From Prochlorococcus sp. AG-347-K18 (GTDB taxonomy: Bacteria; Cyanobacteriota; Cyanobacteriia; PCC-6307; Cyanobiaceae), in contig QCCF01000006.1 of the NCBI GenBank assembly GCA_003281365.1, forward strand, positions 1 to 64,000: 64,000 nucleotides of DNA, given 5' to 3'. This document shows positions 9,548 to 20,980 of the stretch, piece after piece (the stretch's first letter is position 1; the number at the start of each line of letters is the position of its first letter). The position numbers and the translations under genes are program-made. The notes beneath the pieces are model-generated. The model was not told where the DNA came from, did no database searches, and worked only from the letters and a program-made list of their open reading frames with translations.

Positions 9548-9604
9548 ATTTCTATAGACATATTCTTAATAGAAGATATTTTTAAATAGGAAGAAAAAAG
9601 TTTA

Positions 9605-10057
9605 ATGCAAAGAATCAAGCTGAAAAAATTAATACTATTTACTTTGGGAATTTTAACTCCTTTTACCTTCACGGCATCACAAGTAAATGCAAGTTCATTT
9701 GGAGCTGAAATTTTTTGTACGATGAGAGATGGCGGAAATGACCATGAGAGCAGTTGGGAAGCAGCATATACATATATAAAAAAACAAAAAGGAGGGATTT
9801 TTAAAGTCTCACCTAAGCAAGCAGCATCACAAATTACTGAAACAGTAATAAGAGAGAATGAAAAATTTAAGTATTGTACAGAATACTTAGATAATCTCCA
9901 TCCGAATAGGCAATTAGAGAGAGATACACAAAAAGAAAAAAAAAGGAAGGAAAAAGAGTTACAAGATAGAGAAAACAAAAGAAAAAGATTAGAAAAAGAA
10001 TTAGAAGAAACTAATGAAGAATTTACAGAAGAAACATTTGAAAGGTACAGTTATTAA
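9605..10057 (+). CDS. Secreted hypothetical protein with charged C-terminal coil
   Basis: N-terminal signal-like segment (KKLILFTLGILTPFTFTASQVNA), two Cys, K/E-rich tail. Confidence 0.65.
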   Translation: MQRIKLKKLILFTLGILTPFTFTASQVNASSFGAEIFCTMRDGGNDHESSWEAAYTYIKKQKGGIFKVSPKQAASQITETVIRENEKFKYCTEYLDNLHPNRQLERDTQKEKKRKEKELQDRENKRKRLEKELEETNEEFTEETFERYSY

Positions 10058-10212
10058 TAAAGCAATTAATTTTTCACAATCTTAGAAATAAGTTTATTTT
10101 GTATCTATAATCACTAAATAATATTTTGCAAACAAATTTGGGCAAAAAAATGATAAATAAATATTGACTTTTGATATATGCAAGCCATTATTTATTTAAT
10201 TAAATAGTCTGA

Positions 10213-10614
10213 ATGCATAATAACGATGCGGTGTTTTTAGAGGATTTATGTCCTAAATTTAGATTGAGACAATGGCGAAAATCAATTCATAGGTTTACAG
10301 GAAAAAGTTGTATATATTGTGGAAAACCATCTGAATCTATTGACCATGTATTACCACGAAGCCAAGGTGGTTTGAGTACCACAGAAAACTGTGTCCCAGC
10401 ATGTCTTTCCTGTAATGGAGACAAATCAGATGAAAATGCTTTGTTCTGGTATAGAAGACAAAAATTTTATGACCCTAGAAGAGCAATGGCTATTAGAGCA
10501 TGGTTAGAAGGAGATTTAAGATTAGCTATAAGGCTATTACAATGGGCTAATCCTAATTTTAAGAAAAATAATAAAAATTATGAAAAAGATGAATCAAAAT
10601 ATAAAGCTGCTTGA
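10213..10614 (+). CDS. HNH endonuclease family protein
   Basis: CIYCGK...SIDHVLPRSQGG...TENCVPACLSCNGDKSD. Confidence 0.92.
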   Translation: MHNNDAVFLEDLCPKFRLRQWRKSIHRFTGKSCIYCGKPSESIDHVLPRSQGGLSTTENCVPACLSCNGDKSDENALFWYRRQKFYDPRRAMAIRAWLEGDLRLAIRLLQWANPNFKKNNKNYEKDESKYKAA

Positions 10615-10845
10615 TTACCAAACACTGCAAGAAATTTTAGAATTATGATTTTCGCATATACTTTCCAGTTCCCTTGATGATTCTGGGAATATTAAAATTG
10701 TGGACAATGCAATAAGGATGATAAATAATTTTTGATAGAATTTGGAATTATCTATAATATATTCTGTTCCATTCAGAAGAGTGGCACTTTTGCCATTCCA
10801 GAATGTTTTTGATTTTAAATTAAGATCAAAAGCTGTCTTCATCAT
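10615..10845 (-). CDS. Small hypothetical protein with one possible TM segment
   Basis: 76-aa ORF abutting the HNH stop codon; hydrophobic KLFIILIALSTILIF. Confidence 0.45.
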   Translation of the reverse strand: MMKTAFDLNLKSKTFWNGKSATLLNGTEYIIDNSKFYQKLFIILIALSTILIFPESSRELESICENHNSKISCSVW

Positions 10846-10877
10846 TAATTAATACATATGTACTATAATAAAGCTGT

Positions 10878-11756
10878 ATGAATAATTTCGCAAGCTCATT
10901 AAAAAATAAAAATAAATTTTTAATTTTCGGATGCGGTTTTACTGGTAGTTTCTTTGCAAAAACCATAAGAAAATTTGGTTGCAATGTTTTGACGAGCTCC
11001 AGATCTTCTAAGAAAGATCCAAATAGTTTTATTTTTAATAGTGATACCATTACAATCCCTGATGAAAAAATTTTTGATGGAGTCACCCATATTCTTAGTT
11101 GCATTCCGCCTAGCAAAAATGGTAAGGATCCAGTACTAGGAAGTTTTCAAAATAAACTTAAAAGCCTATCCCTTGAATGGGTAGGATATTTATCTACGAC
11201 AGGAGTATATGGAAACACTAAAGGTGATTGGGTATCTGAGGTTGATCAACCTAAACCTTTTCAAAAAAGAAGTCAAAAAAGATTGGATTGCGAAAGAGAA
11301 TGGATTGAATCTGGCTTGCCTGTACAAATTTTTAGATTACCAGGTATTTATGGTCCTGGACGATCAACTTTTGAGGCAATTAGAAATCAAAAAATTCACG
11401 TTATCTCAAAAAAAGATCAAGTATTTTCAAGAGTTCATGTAGCTGATATTACAAATGCAATTATCTATTTACTACAAAATAAAAATTCTTTAAAGTTTCA
11501 CCAGATTATTAATATTGCTGATGATGAACCCTGTTCTCAATTAGAGGTTATTCAATATTGTTACGATCTTCTTGGCTTGAAAATGCCAAAGCCAATATTA
11601 TTTGAGGATGCAAAAAAAGAATTATCCCCTATCGCTCAATCTTTTTGGATAGAAAATAGGAGAGTTTCTAATAAACTTCTATGCGAAACACTTGGATATA
11701 AACTAATTTATAAAAACTATAAAAAAGGGCTAAAAAACTGCTTTTTAAATAGCTAA
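10878..11756 (+). CDS. NAD-dependent epimerase/dehydratase family protein
   Basis: N-terminal Rossmann GCGFTGSFFAK; YLSTTGVYG; LPGIYGPGRS. Confidence 0.88.
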   Translation: MNNFASSLKNKNKFLIFGCGFTGSFFAKTIRKFGCNVLTSSRSSKKDPNSFIFNSDTITIPDEKIFDGVTHILSCIPPSKNGKDPVLGSFQNKLKSLSLEWVGYLSTTGVYGNTKGDWVSEVDQPKPFQKRSQKRLDCEREWIESGLPVQIFRLPGIYGPGRSTFEAIRNQKIHVISKKDQVFSRVHVADITNAIIYLLQNKNSLKFHQIINIADDEPCSQLEVIQYCYDLLGLKMPKPILFEDAKKELSPIAQSFWIENRRVSNKLLCETLGYKLIYKNYKKGLKNCFLNS

Positions 11757-11781
11757 AAAATAAATTTAAAAACTAACTTAT

Positions 11782-12816
11782 ATGGATTATAAAAATTCTA
11801 ATAATAACTTAAAAATTATACTAAGCGTAGGGGATGAGTCTGGCATAGGGCCTGAAATAATTTTAAAAGCTCTTTCATCTAATGAGATCCCTGAAAATAT
11901 TGAGTTTCTATTAGTAGGTTCAAAAAAAAATCTACAAAAAACATACAAACATCTAAGAACTCTAGGCTTAGAAAGCCTTGCAAATCCTAATAATCTTCAA
12001 ATTCATGATCTTGAACTTTCATCAATTGAAAATAAGTCTAGATCAAGCTATGGAAATTCAAGTTTTTATTATTTAACAAAAGCAATTGAAATTGTTAAAC
12101 AAAACCCTTATTCAGCACTTGTAACTGGACCAATTTGCAAGAAATCATGGGCTCTAGCAGGTCATTACTTCTCAGGACAGACTGAAGTATTAGCAAAATC
12201 ATGTGGAGTAAAAAATGTTGGAATGTTATTCACAGCTAAATCACCAATTACAGGTTGGAGATTTAATACCTTACTAGCTACAACCCACATTGCTCTTTGT
12301 GAGGTGCCAAAGAAGCTAAATCAAAAATTAATACACACTAAATTAGACCTTCTAAAAGAATTTTGTAAAGCATACTGCAAGAACCCCATATTTAGAGTTG
12401 CGGGACTAAATCCTCATGCTGGCGAAGAAGGTATTTTGGGTAATGAAGAAAAAGATTGGCTTAATGACGCTTTGATTAATTGGAATGAAAAGAATAGAGA
12501 TATTAAATTATTAGGCCCTTTATCACCAGATAGTTGCTGGAATTCTTCCGCCAAAGCATGGAGAGACAAAGATGCTGAAAAACATAATGGAATTCTTGCA
12601 ATGTACCATGATCAAGGTTTAATCCCAATGAAGATCATAGCTCTCAATTACTCAGTAAATACGACTATAGGTTTACCTTTTATTAGAACATCTCCTGATC
12701 ATGGAACAGGTTTTGATATCGCTGGGAAAGGAATAGCTCAATCGCAAAGTATGGTAGAGGCTATAAAAACTGCAATAGAAATGACTGAGAATTCAAGACT
12801 GCTTGACACGCATTAA
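11782..12816 (+). CDS. pdxA: 4-hydroxythreonine-4-phosphate dehydrogenase
   Basis: GDESGIGPEI, ALVTGPICK, GLNPHAGE, MYHDQGLIPMK, RTSPDHGTGFDIAGKG. Confidence 0.97.
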   Translation: MDYKNSNNNLKIILSVGDESGIGPEIILKALSSNEIPENIEFLLVGSKKNLQKTYKHLRTLGLESLANPNNLQIHDLELSSIENKSRSSYGNSSFYYLTKAIEIVKQNPYSALVTGPICKKSWALAGHYFSGQTEVLAKSCGVKNVGMLFTAKSPITGWRFNTLLATTHIALCEVPKKLNQKLIHTKLDLLKEFCKAYCKNPIFRVAGLNPHAGEEGILGNEEKDWLNDALINWNEKNRDIKLLGPLSPDSCWNSSAKAWRDKDAEKHNGILAMYHDQGLIPMKIIALNYSVNTTIGLPFIRTSPDHGTGFDIAGKGIAQSQSMVEAIKTAIEMTENSRLLDTH

Positions 12817-13299
12817 AACTTGCCCAAATTCAACAGGTGTTCCATTTTCGACGAGAATTTCTACTATTTCAGCATTAAATTCAGATTCAATTTCATTCAT
12901 TAATTTCATAGCTTCCAAAATGCAAATAGTTTGACCAACTTTAACATTGTTTCCTACCTCAACGAATGGATCCTCTCCAGGGGCTGCAGCCCTATAAAAA
13001 GTCCCTACCATTGGTGATGTTATATCAGTAAGATCCGAGCGGCCAGGAGGAGCTACTGGAGGAATTTCAGGCTCATTAACGATTGGAACATTTTCATTGA
13101 TAGATTTTTGATTAGTAATTGTTTGCTTATCAATTGAATTACTAGAAAGAAAATTATTATTAAATTGGCTCTGATCAAATAAATTACGTTTTATTTCGAG
13201 TTTAAAATCTTCTCCCTCTAATAAGAACTCTTGAATATCACTTGTTGAGATTTTCTCTATTAAGCGATTTAAGTCGTCATGATCTAATTTCATAGTCAT
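12793..13299 (-). CDS. accB: Biotin carboxyl carrier protein of acetyl-CoA carboxylase
   Basis: SPMVGTFYRAAAPGEDPFVEVG and biotinylation motif EAMKLMNEIE. Confidence 0.97.
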   Translation of the reverse strand: MTMKLDHDDLNRLIEKISTSDIQEFLLEGEDFKLEIKRNLFDQSQFNNNFLSSNSIDKQTITNQKSINENVPIVNEPEIPPVAPPGRSDLTDITSPMVGTFYRAAAPGEDPFVEVGNNVKVGQTICILEAMKLMNEIESEFNAEIVEILVENGTPVEFGQVLMRVKQS

Positions 13300-13895
13300 T
13301 AATTTTCACGTCCAAGGTAACTATCGTTACGAGTATCGACCCTTATCATCTCTCCAACAGAAATAAATAAAGGAACCATAACTTGAGCACCTGTTTCTAG
13401 AATAGCTGGTTTTGTACCCCCACTAGCAGTATCACCCTTAACTCCAGGATCAGTCTCTGTAACTTTTAAAGTAATGGATATTGGAAGTTCCACTTCTAAT
13501 ACTTTACCATTATGAAAAATAACATTAACTTCCATTCCTTCTTTCAGATATTTTGCGCCTTTACCGATTTGTTCAGCATTAAGTCTCGTTTCTTCAAAAC
13601 TTGTCATATCCATAAAAACATAATCTCCAGACTCCACATAAGTGTGTTGCAGGTTAGACTTCTCAAGGATAGCCTGCTGCACTGCTTCTCCGGCACGAAA
13701 AGTTTTTTCAACCACATTGCCACTTTGGACTGATTTTAATTTAGTTCTCACAAAAGCAGAACCCTTACCAGGCTTTACATGTAGAAATTCTACAACACGC
13801 CAAACTTGACCATCCAATTCGATGGTCGTTCCTGTGCGAAAATCGTTACTGGAAATCATTCCTGTATTACATCCCCAAGGATCATAAACCTGCAA
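13299..13895 (-). CDS. efp: Elongation factor P
   Basis: [17 protein letters not shown]...[14 protein letters not shown]; true start probably internal Met at 13859. Confidence 0.97.
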   Translation of the reverse strand: MQVYDPWGCNTGMISSNDFRTGTTIELDGQVWRVVEFLHVKPGKGSAFVRTKLKSVQSGNVVEKTFRAGEAVQQAILEKSNLQHTYVESGDYVFMDMTSFEETRLNAEQIGKGAKYLKEGMEVNVIFHNGKVLEVELPISITLKVTETDPGVKGDTASGGTKPAILETGAQVMVPLFISVGEMIRVDTRNDSYLGREN

Positions 13896-13902
13896 GAGTG
13901 CT

Positions 13903-14994
13903 ATGCAAAAATTCTTATCAAATCAGAACAAACTTTTATTAATTCTATCGATCGCAATTTTGCAGCTTTTTCTCTTCAAACCGATTCAAGTTCTTGCTGA
14001 TTTACCCACTGGAAATGCGGTCAAAGATCCTAATGCTATCCTCAGAAACGCTTTGCCTATCAAGCAAGTGGAGTTGCAAGAAATTCAACACAAATTGGAA
14101 GAAACTAGTGACCTCGTTAGAGGAGGGAGATGGCCTGCGTTAACAAAAACTGTTACAAAATGTCAATCTTTACTAAAAAAATACCAAAATCGAATTATCG
14201 AGGATTTGCCAAGCGATAAAAAAACAATTGCTGAAAAAACCTTTATAGATCTTAAGGGAAATTTGGATACCCTTCAAGATAATGCCAAGTCAAAGAACAA
14301 GTTCTCATTTATAGCAACCAGAAAAGAGGCTTTAGATAAAATAGGTGGATTAGAAGAATATTTTCTGCCGAATCAGTTTCCATACTCTATCCCTGAAGAA
14401 TTTGATAATTTACCAAGATTACTAGGCAGAGCAAAAGTGAATATAAAGACCTCCAAAGGAGACATGAAAGCTATTGTGGATGGATTTAATGCCCCACTTA
14501 CAGCAGGCGCATTTATAGATTTATCTTCAAAGAAATTCTATAAAGATTTACCTATTAATAGAGCAGAAGAATTTTTTGTACTGCAAACAGGTGATCCAAT
14601 CGGTGAAGCAATTGGTTATGTAGATCCTGAAACAGGTGAAGAACGTCATGTACCTCTCGAAATAAGAATTCCTGATGAAAAAAATACTTTTTATAATCAG
14701 ACTTTTGAAGATTTAGGCTTTTATACTGAGACACCAACATTACCCTTCGCAACACTTGGAACTCTAGGATGGTCTCACTCAAACACAGCAGTTGATGATG
14801 GCTCATCACAATTCTTTTTCTTTTTGTATGAAGCAGAATTAAATCCAGCAGGTCGTAATCTAATTGACGGTAGGAATGCTGCCTTTGGTTATGTAATAGA
14901 TGGTTTTGATGTATTAGAGGAATTAACCAAAGATGACACAATTATTTCCATTGATGTTTTAGAAGGGATTGAAAACCTTAAATTAAATGCATAA
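13903..14994 (+). CDS. Cyclophilin-type peptidyl-prolyl cis-trans isomerase, lumenal CYP38/TLP40-like
   Basis: Signal-like N-terminus, helical domain, C-terminal cyclophilin-like region ([20 protein letters not shown]). Confidence 0.85.
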   Translation: MQKFLSNQNKLLLILSIAILQLFLFKPIQVLADLPTGNAVKDPNAILRNALPIKQVELQEIQHKLEETSDLVRGGRWPALTKTVTKCQSLLKKYQNRIIEDLPSDKKTIAEKTFIDLKGNLDTLQDNAKSKNKFSFIATRKEALDKIGGLEEYFLPNQFPYSIPEEFDNLPRLLGRAKVNIKTSKGDMKAIVDGFNAPLTAGAFIDLSSKKFYKDLPINRAEEFFVLQTGDPIGEAIGYVDPETGEERHVPLEIRIPDEKNTFYNQTFEDLGFYTETPTLPFATLGTLGWSHSNTAVDDGSSQFFFFLYEAELNPAGRNLIDGRNAAFGYVIDGFDVLEELTKDDTIISIDVLEGIENLKLNA

Positions 14995-15973
14995 GGAAAT
15001 ATTAGAAAACATAGGTGAAAAAGAATTAATAAATAGGCTTGCAAAATTTATGCCTAAAAACCAAGCGTCAGATGATTGCGCTTTAATCAAAAATAAAAAA
15101 GATAACTTACTCATTAATAGTGATTCTTTGGTCGAAAATGTTCATTTCAATGACATAAGTATTTGCCCTCAAGACTTAGGATGGAAAGCAGTTGTCAGCA
15201 ACATCTCTGACTTATTATCCAGTGGAAGCAAGAAAACTATAGGAATTACAATAAGTCTAATTTTACCTGCTAAAACTGAGTGGATATGGGTTGAGGAGCT
15301 ATATATAGGCATCAATAAAGCTTTAAAAGAATACGGAGGTATAATTCTTGGAGGTGATTGCTCTACAGGGAGTCAAAAAACTATCTCGATTACAGCCCTT
15401 GGCATTCGAGGGGAACTTAAATTACTAAGAAATGCATGTAAACCAGGTGAAATTATTTTTACTACGGGAACTCATGGCTTGAGCAAGCTAGGATTTATGA
15501 TCCAAAATAAAGTTAATTTTGATAATGATATTCATCTTAATGAAAGATTGATCAGTAAATCCATTAAACATTTTTGTCGGCCTCAAATTTACCCAAATTT
15601 TCTAAAAAACCTCCTCAAAACTCGCCCTAATAAAAAAAATGCGAGAATAGGATGTACTGATAGTAGTGATGGTTTATTTCAAGCAATACAAGACTTAGCA
15701 ACTGAAAGTAAATGTAAAGCAATTATTGATTACGAGCAAATACCTAAAGAGGAGAACTGGCCAAAGGGAGATAAATGGGATCAATATTATTTTTTTGGAG
15801 GTGAAGATTACGAATTAGTTTTCTCATTACCCAAAAAATGGGCAAAAAATTTATCTAGACTCAATAAAAATGTTTTCGAAATTGGTTTTTTTGTTAAAGG
15901 TGAACCGTCAATTGAATTTAAAGATCCTAAAAAAAATAAATTATTAGATAGTAAACCTTTTCAACACTTTTAA
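14987..15973 (+). CDS. thiL: Thiamine-monophosphate kinase
   Basis: DDCALI, NSDSLVENVHF, ILGGDCSTGS, GGEDYELVFSLP. Confidence 0.93.
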   Translation: MHKEILENIGEKELINRLAKFMPKNQASDDCALIKNKKDNLLINSDSLVENVHFNDISICPQDLGWKAVVSNISDLLSSGSKKTIGITISLILPAKTEWIWVEELYIGINKALKEYGGIILGGDCSTGSQKTISITALGIRGELKLLRNACKPGEIIFTTGTHGLSKLGFMIQNKVNFDNDIHLNERLISKSIKHFCRPQIYPNFLKNLLKTRPNKKNARIGCTDSSDGLFQAIQDLATESKCKAIIDYEQIPKEENWPKGDKWDQYYFFGGEDYELVFSLPKKWAKNLSRLNKNVFEIGFFVKGEPSIEFKDPKKNKLLDSKPFQHF

Positions 15974-16996
15974 TTATTCCCAATTTTTAGCGACAATCTC
16001 AGCTAAATCTACGACCCTCTGACTATAACCCCACTCATTGTCATACCATGCAAGAACTTTAACTAGATTATCGCCGATACACATCGTAAGGTCACTATCT
16101 ACAATTGACGATTCGTTAGTACCTGCATAATCACTAGACACTAATGGTTCATCACCATACTTAATAATTCCTTTCATTGAACCTAAAGAAGCTTCTTTTA
16201 GAGCATTATTTACATCATCACTTGTGACATTTTTAGAAGATTCAAAAACGAAGTCCACGGCTGAGACGTTTGGTGTAGGAACTCTCATTGCAATTCCTGT
16301 TAACTTACCTTTCATTTCTGGGTAAACAAGTGCCACGGCTTTAGCAGCACCTGTAGAAGTTGGAACTATATTTGTAGCAGCTGCTCTAGCCCTTCTTAAA
16401 TCTCTATGACTATTATCTAGGATTCTTTGATCTCCAGTATAACTATGAATTGTGGTCATCAAGCCTTTATTGATTCCAAAAGTTTGATCTAAAACTTTAA
16501 CTACTGGAGCTAAGCAGTTTGTAGTACAACTAGCATTACTCAAAATGTCATAATCTTTATGCTTATATGTATCAGCATTAACTCCAACTACATAAGTACC
16601 AACTCCAGCACCTTTACCAGGAGCCGTTAGGATAACTTTTTTTGCTCCTACATCAAGATGCTTACTTGCACCAACGTCTGTGTTAAATACTCCAGTTGAT
16701 TCAATAACTAAGTCTACACCCCAGTCTTTCCAAGGAAGATTCATTGGATTTCTATCAGAAAAACACTTTATTGTTTTGTTATTAATTACAAAAGTATCAT
16801 CCGTATACTTAATATCAACACCATCAAGTTGACCAAGGACTGAATCGTATTTTAATAGATGAGCATTGGTTTTTGGATCAGAAGTTACGTTAATTCCAAC
16901 TACTTCAATATTGGTGTAAGCACCTCTACTAAGCCAACAACGCATAAAGTTTCGACCAATTCTGCCAAACCCGTTAATTGCAACACGCAAAGTCAT
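15974..16996 (-). CDS. gap2: Glyceraldehyde-3-phosphate dehydrogenase, type I (Calvin-cycle type)
   Basis: [42 protein letters not shown]. Confidence 0.97.
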   Translation of the reverse strand: MTLRVAINGFGRIGRNFMRCWLSRGAYTNIEVVGINVTSDPKTNAHLLKYDSVLGQLDGVDIKYTDDTFVINNKTIKCFSDRNPMNLPWKDWGVDLVIESTGVFNTDVGASKHLDVGAKKVILTAPGKGAGVGTYVVGVNADTYKHKDYDILSNASCTTNCLAPVVKVLDQTFGINKGLMTTIHSYTGDQRILDNSHRDLRRARAAATNIVPTSTGAAKAVALVYPEMKGKLTGIAMRVPTPNVSAVDFVFESSKNVTSDDVNNALKEASLGSMKGIIKYGDEPLVSSDYAGTNESSIVDSDLTMCIGDNLVKVLAWYDNEWGYSQRVVDLAEIVAKNWE

Positions 16997-17189
16997 AACT
17001 AATAATTTCTAAATGATTAACCTAAGTTGCTGATCATACTGAATTTTGTGCAATAACGTAAGGTTTTTTTAATTTGTTAAGCAAATAAGTCTACTTTTGT
17101 ATTAATTCCAGAAAAAAAATAATTTTTTTTTAAGAAAAAATACCAAAATTTAACTTTGAAGTTATTTTAATTTAAGTAAAAGATAAACA

Positions 17190-18599
17190 TTGAATAAAGA
17201 ATTAATACCTAAAAATCATTTTCATTTTATTGGAGCCGGCGGTATTGGAATGTCAGCAATTGCAATGGGTTTACTTAAAAAAGGTTATTCAGTTTCAGGA
17301 TCTGATTTAATTACAAACAATGAGACGCAAAAATTAGAAAAATTAGGTGCAATTATCTTTAATTCTCAAATTGGGAAAAATATTGAATTTGTAACTTCAA
17401 AATTTAACGACAAATTAATTAATTTTGTTGTAAGCACAGCTATCAAGCCAGATAATGAAGAATTAATGTACTGTAGAGAAAAAAAATTACTAGTAAGACA
17501 TCGTTCAGAGATTCTTGCACTTTTAATGGAGTCTTATACTTCAATAGCAGTAGCAGGTAGTCATGGAAAAACATCAACTAGTACATTTCTTTCTACACTG
17601 CTTGAGTTATGTACTCATAATTCTTCTACGATAACTGGGGGAGTAATTCCCATCTATAATTCTAATTGTCATTTAGAAAATACAAAATATTTAGTAGCTG
17701 AAGTTGATGAGTCTGATGGCACGATCAATAGATACAAATCAGATATTGGAATAATTAATAACATTGACTTTGATCATTGCGATCATTTCTCTGATTTAGA
17801 GGAAGTTGTATCTTCTTTTAAAGATTTTGCTAAAAACTCTAAAAAATTATTAATTAATTTTGATTGTGAAACAACTCGAAAAAATTTTTATTCTGAAACC
17901 AAGTGGTCAAATACTACACCAATCAATATTGGTTATGCTCTAATACCGACAAAAATTAATAAAAATCATACGATTGGAAAATATTATGAGGATGGAAATC
18001 TTATAAGTAGTATAAATATTCCAATTCCAGGATTACACAATTTATCTAATATCACCGCTGCAATAGCAGCTTCAAGAATGATTGGTGTAAATTTTTTAGA
18101 AATTAAGAAAAATATAAAACACCTTAAACTTCCAAAAAAAAGATTTGAATTTAGAGGCCAAATCAATGAAAGACATGTATATGATGATTATGCACATCAT
18201 CCAAAAGAAATAAAAGAGACGATTAAATTAGGAAGATTATTTATTAATAAAAATAATAATAATGAATTTCATAAGAGTAGATTAATAGCTATATTTCAAC
18301 CTCATAGATACTCTCGAGTAAAGAAATTTACTAAAGAATTCGCTGAAGAATTATCAAAAGCAGATGTTATTTATGTAACTAGTATTTATGGAGCGGGAGA
18401 AAGAAATATAGATAAAATTACTTCTAAAATTATCACTGATCTGATTTATAAACAAAACAAAAATGTTTGTTATATAAATAATTATCATGAAATTACAAAA
18501 AATTTTTACGAACTAACTCAAAAAGGGGATTTAATTTTAAATATGGGGGCTGGCGATTGTCATAATTTCTGGTCAATTTTAAAAAAGAAAAAAAATTAA
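17190..18599 (+). CDS. murC: UDP-N-acetylmuramate-L-alanine ligase
   Basis: FIGAGGIGMSAIA, AGSHGKTSTSTF, DDYAHHPKEI, FQPHRYSR; TTG start. Confidence 0.97.
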   Translation: MNKELIPKNHFHFIGAGGIGMSAIAMGLLKKGYSVSGSDLITNNETQKLEKLGAIIFNSQIGKNIEFVTSKFNDKLINFVVSTAIKPDNEELMYCREKKLLVRHRSEILALLMESYTSIAVAGSHGKTSTSTFLSTLLELCTHNSSTITGGVIPIYNSNCHLENTKYLVAEVDESDGTINRYKSDIGIINNIDFDHCDHFSDLEEVVSSFKDFAKNSKKLLINFDCETTRKNFYSETKWSNTTPINIGYALIPTKINKNHTIGKYYEDGNLISSINIPIPGLHNLSNITAAIAASRMIGVNFLEIKKNIKHLKLPKKRFEFRGQINERHVYDDYAHHPKEIKETIKLGRLFINKNNNNEFHKSRLIAIFQPHRYSRVKKFTKEFAEELSKADVIYVTSIYGAGERNIDKITSKIITDLIYKQNKNVCYINNYHEITKNFYELTQKGDLILNMGAGDCHNFWSILKKKKN

Positions 18600-18615
18600 A
18601 ATATCTAACTAATTT

Positions 18616-19509
18616 ATGAATAAAAAGAATTTTTTTGAAAACTTTAGTTTAAGTAGTTATACGACAATCAAAGTGGGAGGAGTAGCTGAATATTTTGCTG
18701 AACCAAGAAATTTAGACGAATTTTCATACCTAATTAAATGGGCTATTTCAAACAACCAAAGATGCCAAATAATTGGCGCTGGTTCAAATCTTTTAATAAA
18801 TAATATTTTCATAAAAGGTTTAATTATTTGTACAAAAAAAATGAAATCATTAAAAATAGATCCACATACAGGAATTGTTGAAGCTGAAGCAGGTGTAATG
18901 CTTCCAACATTATCTAATTCTCTTGCCAAAAATGGATTACAAGGAGGTGAATGGGCTATAGGAATTCCAGGGACATTAGGAGGAGCAATTTATATGAATG
19001 CTGGTACAGGGAATTTATCGCTAGCAAAAAATCTTATTGATGTAACAGTTATAAATAATGAAACTAATCAAAAACTTGAACTTGAAAAAAAAGATATCAA
19101 TTTTGAATATAGATTTAGCTCTTTTCAAAGCAATAATTTTACAATCTTATCTGCAAGACTACATTTTGAACCGAATGGAAATCTCAAACAATTAGTTCAA
19201 ACGACCAAAAATAACCTTAAGTTTAAAAGAGAAACACAGCCATATCATCAACCAAGTTTTGGTAGTGTTTTTAAAAATCCTGATAATAATTTTGCAGCAA
19301 AATTAATTGATGATATGGGTTTAAAGGGATATAAAATTGGTGGCGCAGAAATTTCTATGATGCATTCAAATTTTATAATTAATAATTCTTCAGCAAGTTC
19401 AAAAGATATTTATGAATTAATAACTGTAATTCAACAAAAAGTGCTACAAAACAAAGGAATTTATTTGCAACCGGAAGTAAGAATGATTGGTTTTGACTAT
19501 CCTAATTAA
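18616..19509 (+). CDS. murB: UDP-N-acetylenolpyruvoylglucosamine reductase
   Basis: [41 protein letters not shown]. Confidence 0.97.
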   Translation: MNKKNFFENFSLSSYTTIKVGGVAEYFAEPRNLDEFSYLIKWAISNNQRCQIIGAGSNLLINNIFIKGLIICTKKMKSLKIDPHTGIVEAEAGVMLPTLSNSLAKNGLQGGEWAIGIPGTLGGAIYMNAGTGNLSLAKNLIDVTVINNETNQKLELEKKDINFEYRFSSFQSNNFTILSARLHFEPNGNLKQLVQTTKNNLKFKRETQPYHQPSFGSVFKNPDNNFAAKLIDDMGLKGYKIGGAEISMMHSNFIINNSSASSKDIYELITVIQQKVLQNKGIYLQPEVRMIGFDYPN

Positions 19510-19526
19510 AGAAACTTTTTTACAAA

Positions 19527-19877
19527 ATGGCAGGTTTTGGACTTCCTAACTTTGGACAACTAACAGAAGCTTTTAAAAAAGCTAAACAAATTCAGCAAGA
19601 TGCTCAAAAATTACAAGATGAACTAGAAAATATGGAGATTGAAGGAAAAAGTGATGATGAAATGATAAAAGTCTGGATAAGTGGTAACCAACTACCACTA
19701 AAGGTAGAAGTGCAAGAAAATATTTTGAATTCAGATAAAGAAAAAATAGAGCAAAACATTTTACAAGCTATTCAAAAAGCACATGAATTATCAACTACAA
19801 CAATGAAAGAAAGGATGAATGATTTAACTGGAGGATTAAATCTTAATCTTCCGGGTTTTGATAATAGTGACTCTTAG
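19527..19877 (+). CDS. YbaB/EbfC family nucleoid-associated protein
   Basis: Small helical protein, [33 protein letters not shown]. Confidence 0.92.
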   Translation: MAGFGLPNFGQLTEAFKKAKQIQQDAQKLQDELENMEIEGKSDDEMIKVWISGNQLPLKVEVQENILNSDKEKIEQNILQAIQKAHELSTTTMKERMNDLTGGLNLNLPGFDNSDS

Positions 19878-20760
19878 AATACTCAATCATTTCTTTATAA
19901 AAAGAATATCTTTCGAAAGATTTATTTAAATTGCATCCTTTATCGTTCACATGTAAGCAGTTACGAAATTTACACTTAATACCTTCATCAATAACTTGTT
20001 TATATATTTCTGAATAAAGATTAGGTATTAATTTAATATCAACTTCTGGTGGTTGCATGTTAAAACCAGGGGTGTCCACAATGTAACTTTGATTTGAAAC
20101 AGCAAATAACTCAACATTCCTCGTAGTGTTTTTGCCTCTCTTAATTTTTTGGGAAACTGGAGCTGTATTTTTTTGAAGACCTGGAATTATCATATTAAGC
20201 AAAGTAGTTTTGCCAACACCCGATGGTCCCATAAAAATTGAGCACTCTTTTTGCTTTAATTCAGCTAATAAATTTTTAAAATAATCAGATTTATATAAAT
20301 TTAAAGTTATTGCGTTGTAACCCCATTTCCCAAATTTATCAAGTAAGAAAGATCTTCTTTTATCAGAAATTAAATCACACTTTGTCAAAACTAATGAAAC
20401 TTCAACTCCTATCGCCTCGGCTGATATCAAAAACCTATTAACTTGAGATAAATTTAACTCTGGCTCGTCAACAGAAAAAGTAATATATATGTTAGAAATA
20501 TTTGCAACTGAGGGTCTAGCTAACAAATTTTTTCTTTTTATTAAACTTGTTATGACTGCGCGTTTACTTTTTAAATCAATATTTTCAATAACTACTTTGT
20601 CTCCAACATAAATTAATTGATCTTTAAAATTTATAGACTTCCTCACCTTACATAAAAATCTCTCACTAATTCCAGAGTTTTCTTGATTTTTCAAATCGAC
20701 CAAGTAAAAATCATTAAATTGTTTCGTAACTAAACCTAAATTTTTAGTACTAATTTTCAT
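19843..20760 (-). CDS. rsgA: Ribosome small-subunit-dependent GTPase A
   Basis: Circularly permuted GTPase: [25 protein letters not shown]-rich zinc knuckle region. Confidence 0.95.
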   Translation of the reverse strand: MKISTKNLGLVTKQFNDFYLVDLKNQENSGISERFLCKVRKSINFKDQLIYVGDKVVIENIDLKSKRAVITSLIKRKNLLARPSVANISNIYITFSVDEPELNLSQVNRFLISAEAIGVEVSLVLTKCDLISDKRRSFLLDKFGKWGYNAITLNLYKSDYFKNLLAELKQKECSIFMGPSGVGKTTLLNMIIPGLQKNTAPVSQKIKRGKNTTRNVELFAVSNQSYIVDTPGFNMQPPEVDIKLIPNLYSEIYKQVIDEGIKCKFRNCLHVNDKGCNLNKSFERYSFYKEMIEYSKSHYYQNPED

Positions 20761-20980
20761 TGAATATTATTATTTTTATAAATTTGTCATTTTCTTTAAT
20801 TTGTTTATATAAAAATCCCATATCTTTTAAGTTATTTAATACCATTTCTTCAGGTTCCCCTTTATCTAGTTCAACTACAAGTTGTTCATTTTTCGATAAC
20901 TTCTCTAAAGCCAATTTAATTTTGACAACATTTAAAGGACATGGAACAGATTTAAGATCCAAATGCTTTAAAGAAGTCAT
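20750..20980 (-). CDS. TusA/SirA-like sulfurtransferase-family protein
   Basis: LDLKSVPCPLNVVKIKLALEKL signature (CPxP-like cysteine). Confidence 0.9.
   Translation of the reverse strand: MTSLKHLDLKSVPCPLNVVKIKLALEKLSKNEQLVVELDKGEPEEMVLNNLKDMGFLYKQIKENDKFIKIIIFNEN

Noticed and set aside
9544-9978. 144-aa minus-strand ORF rich in Ser/Phe
   Set aside because: Antisense to the secreted 150-aa protein, whose sense frame has a signal-like segment and sensible composition.
14555-14941. 128-aa minus-strand ORF rich in His/Leu/Gln
   Set aside because: Antisense to the cyclophilin domain; low-complexity shadow ORF.
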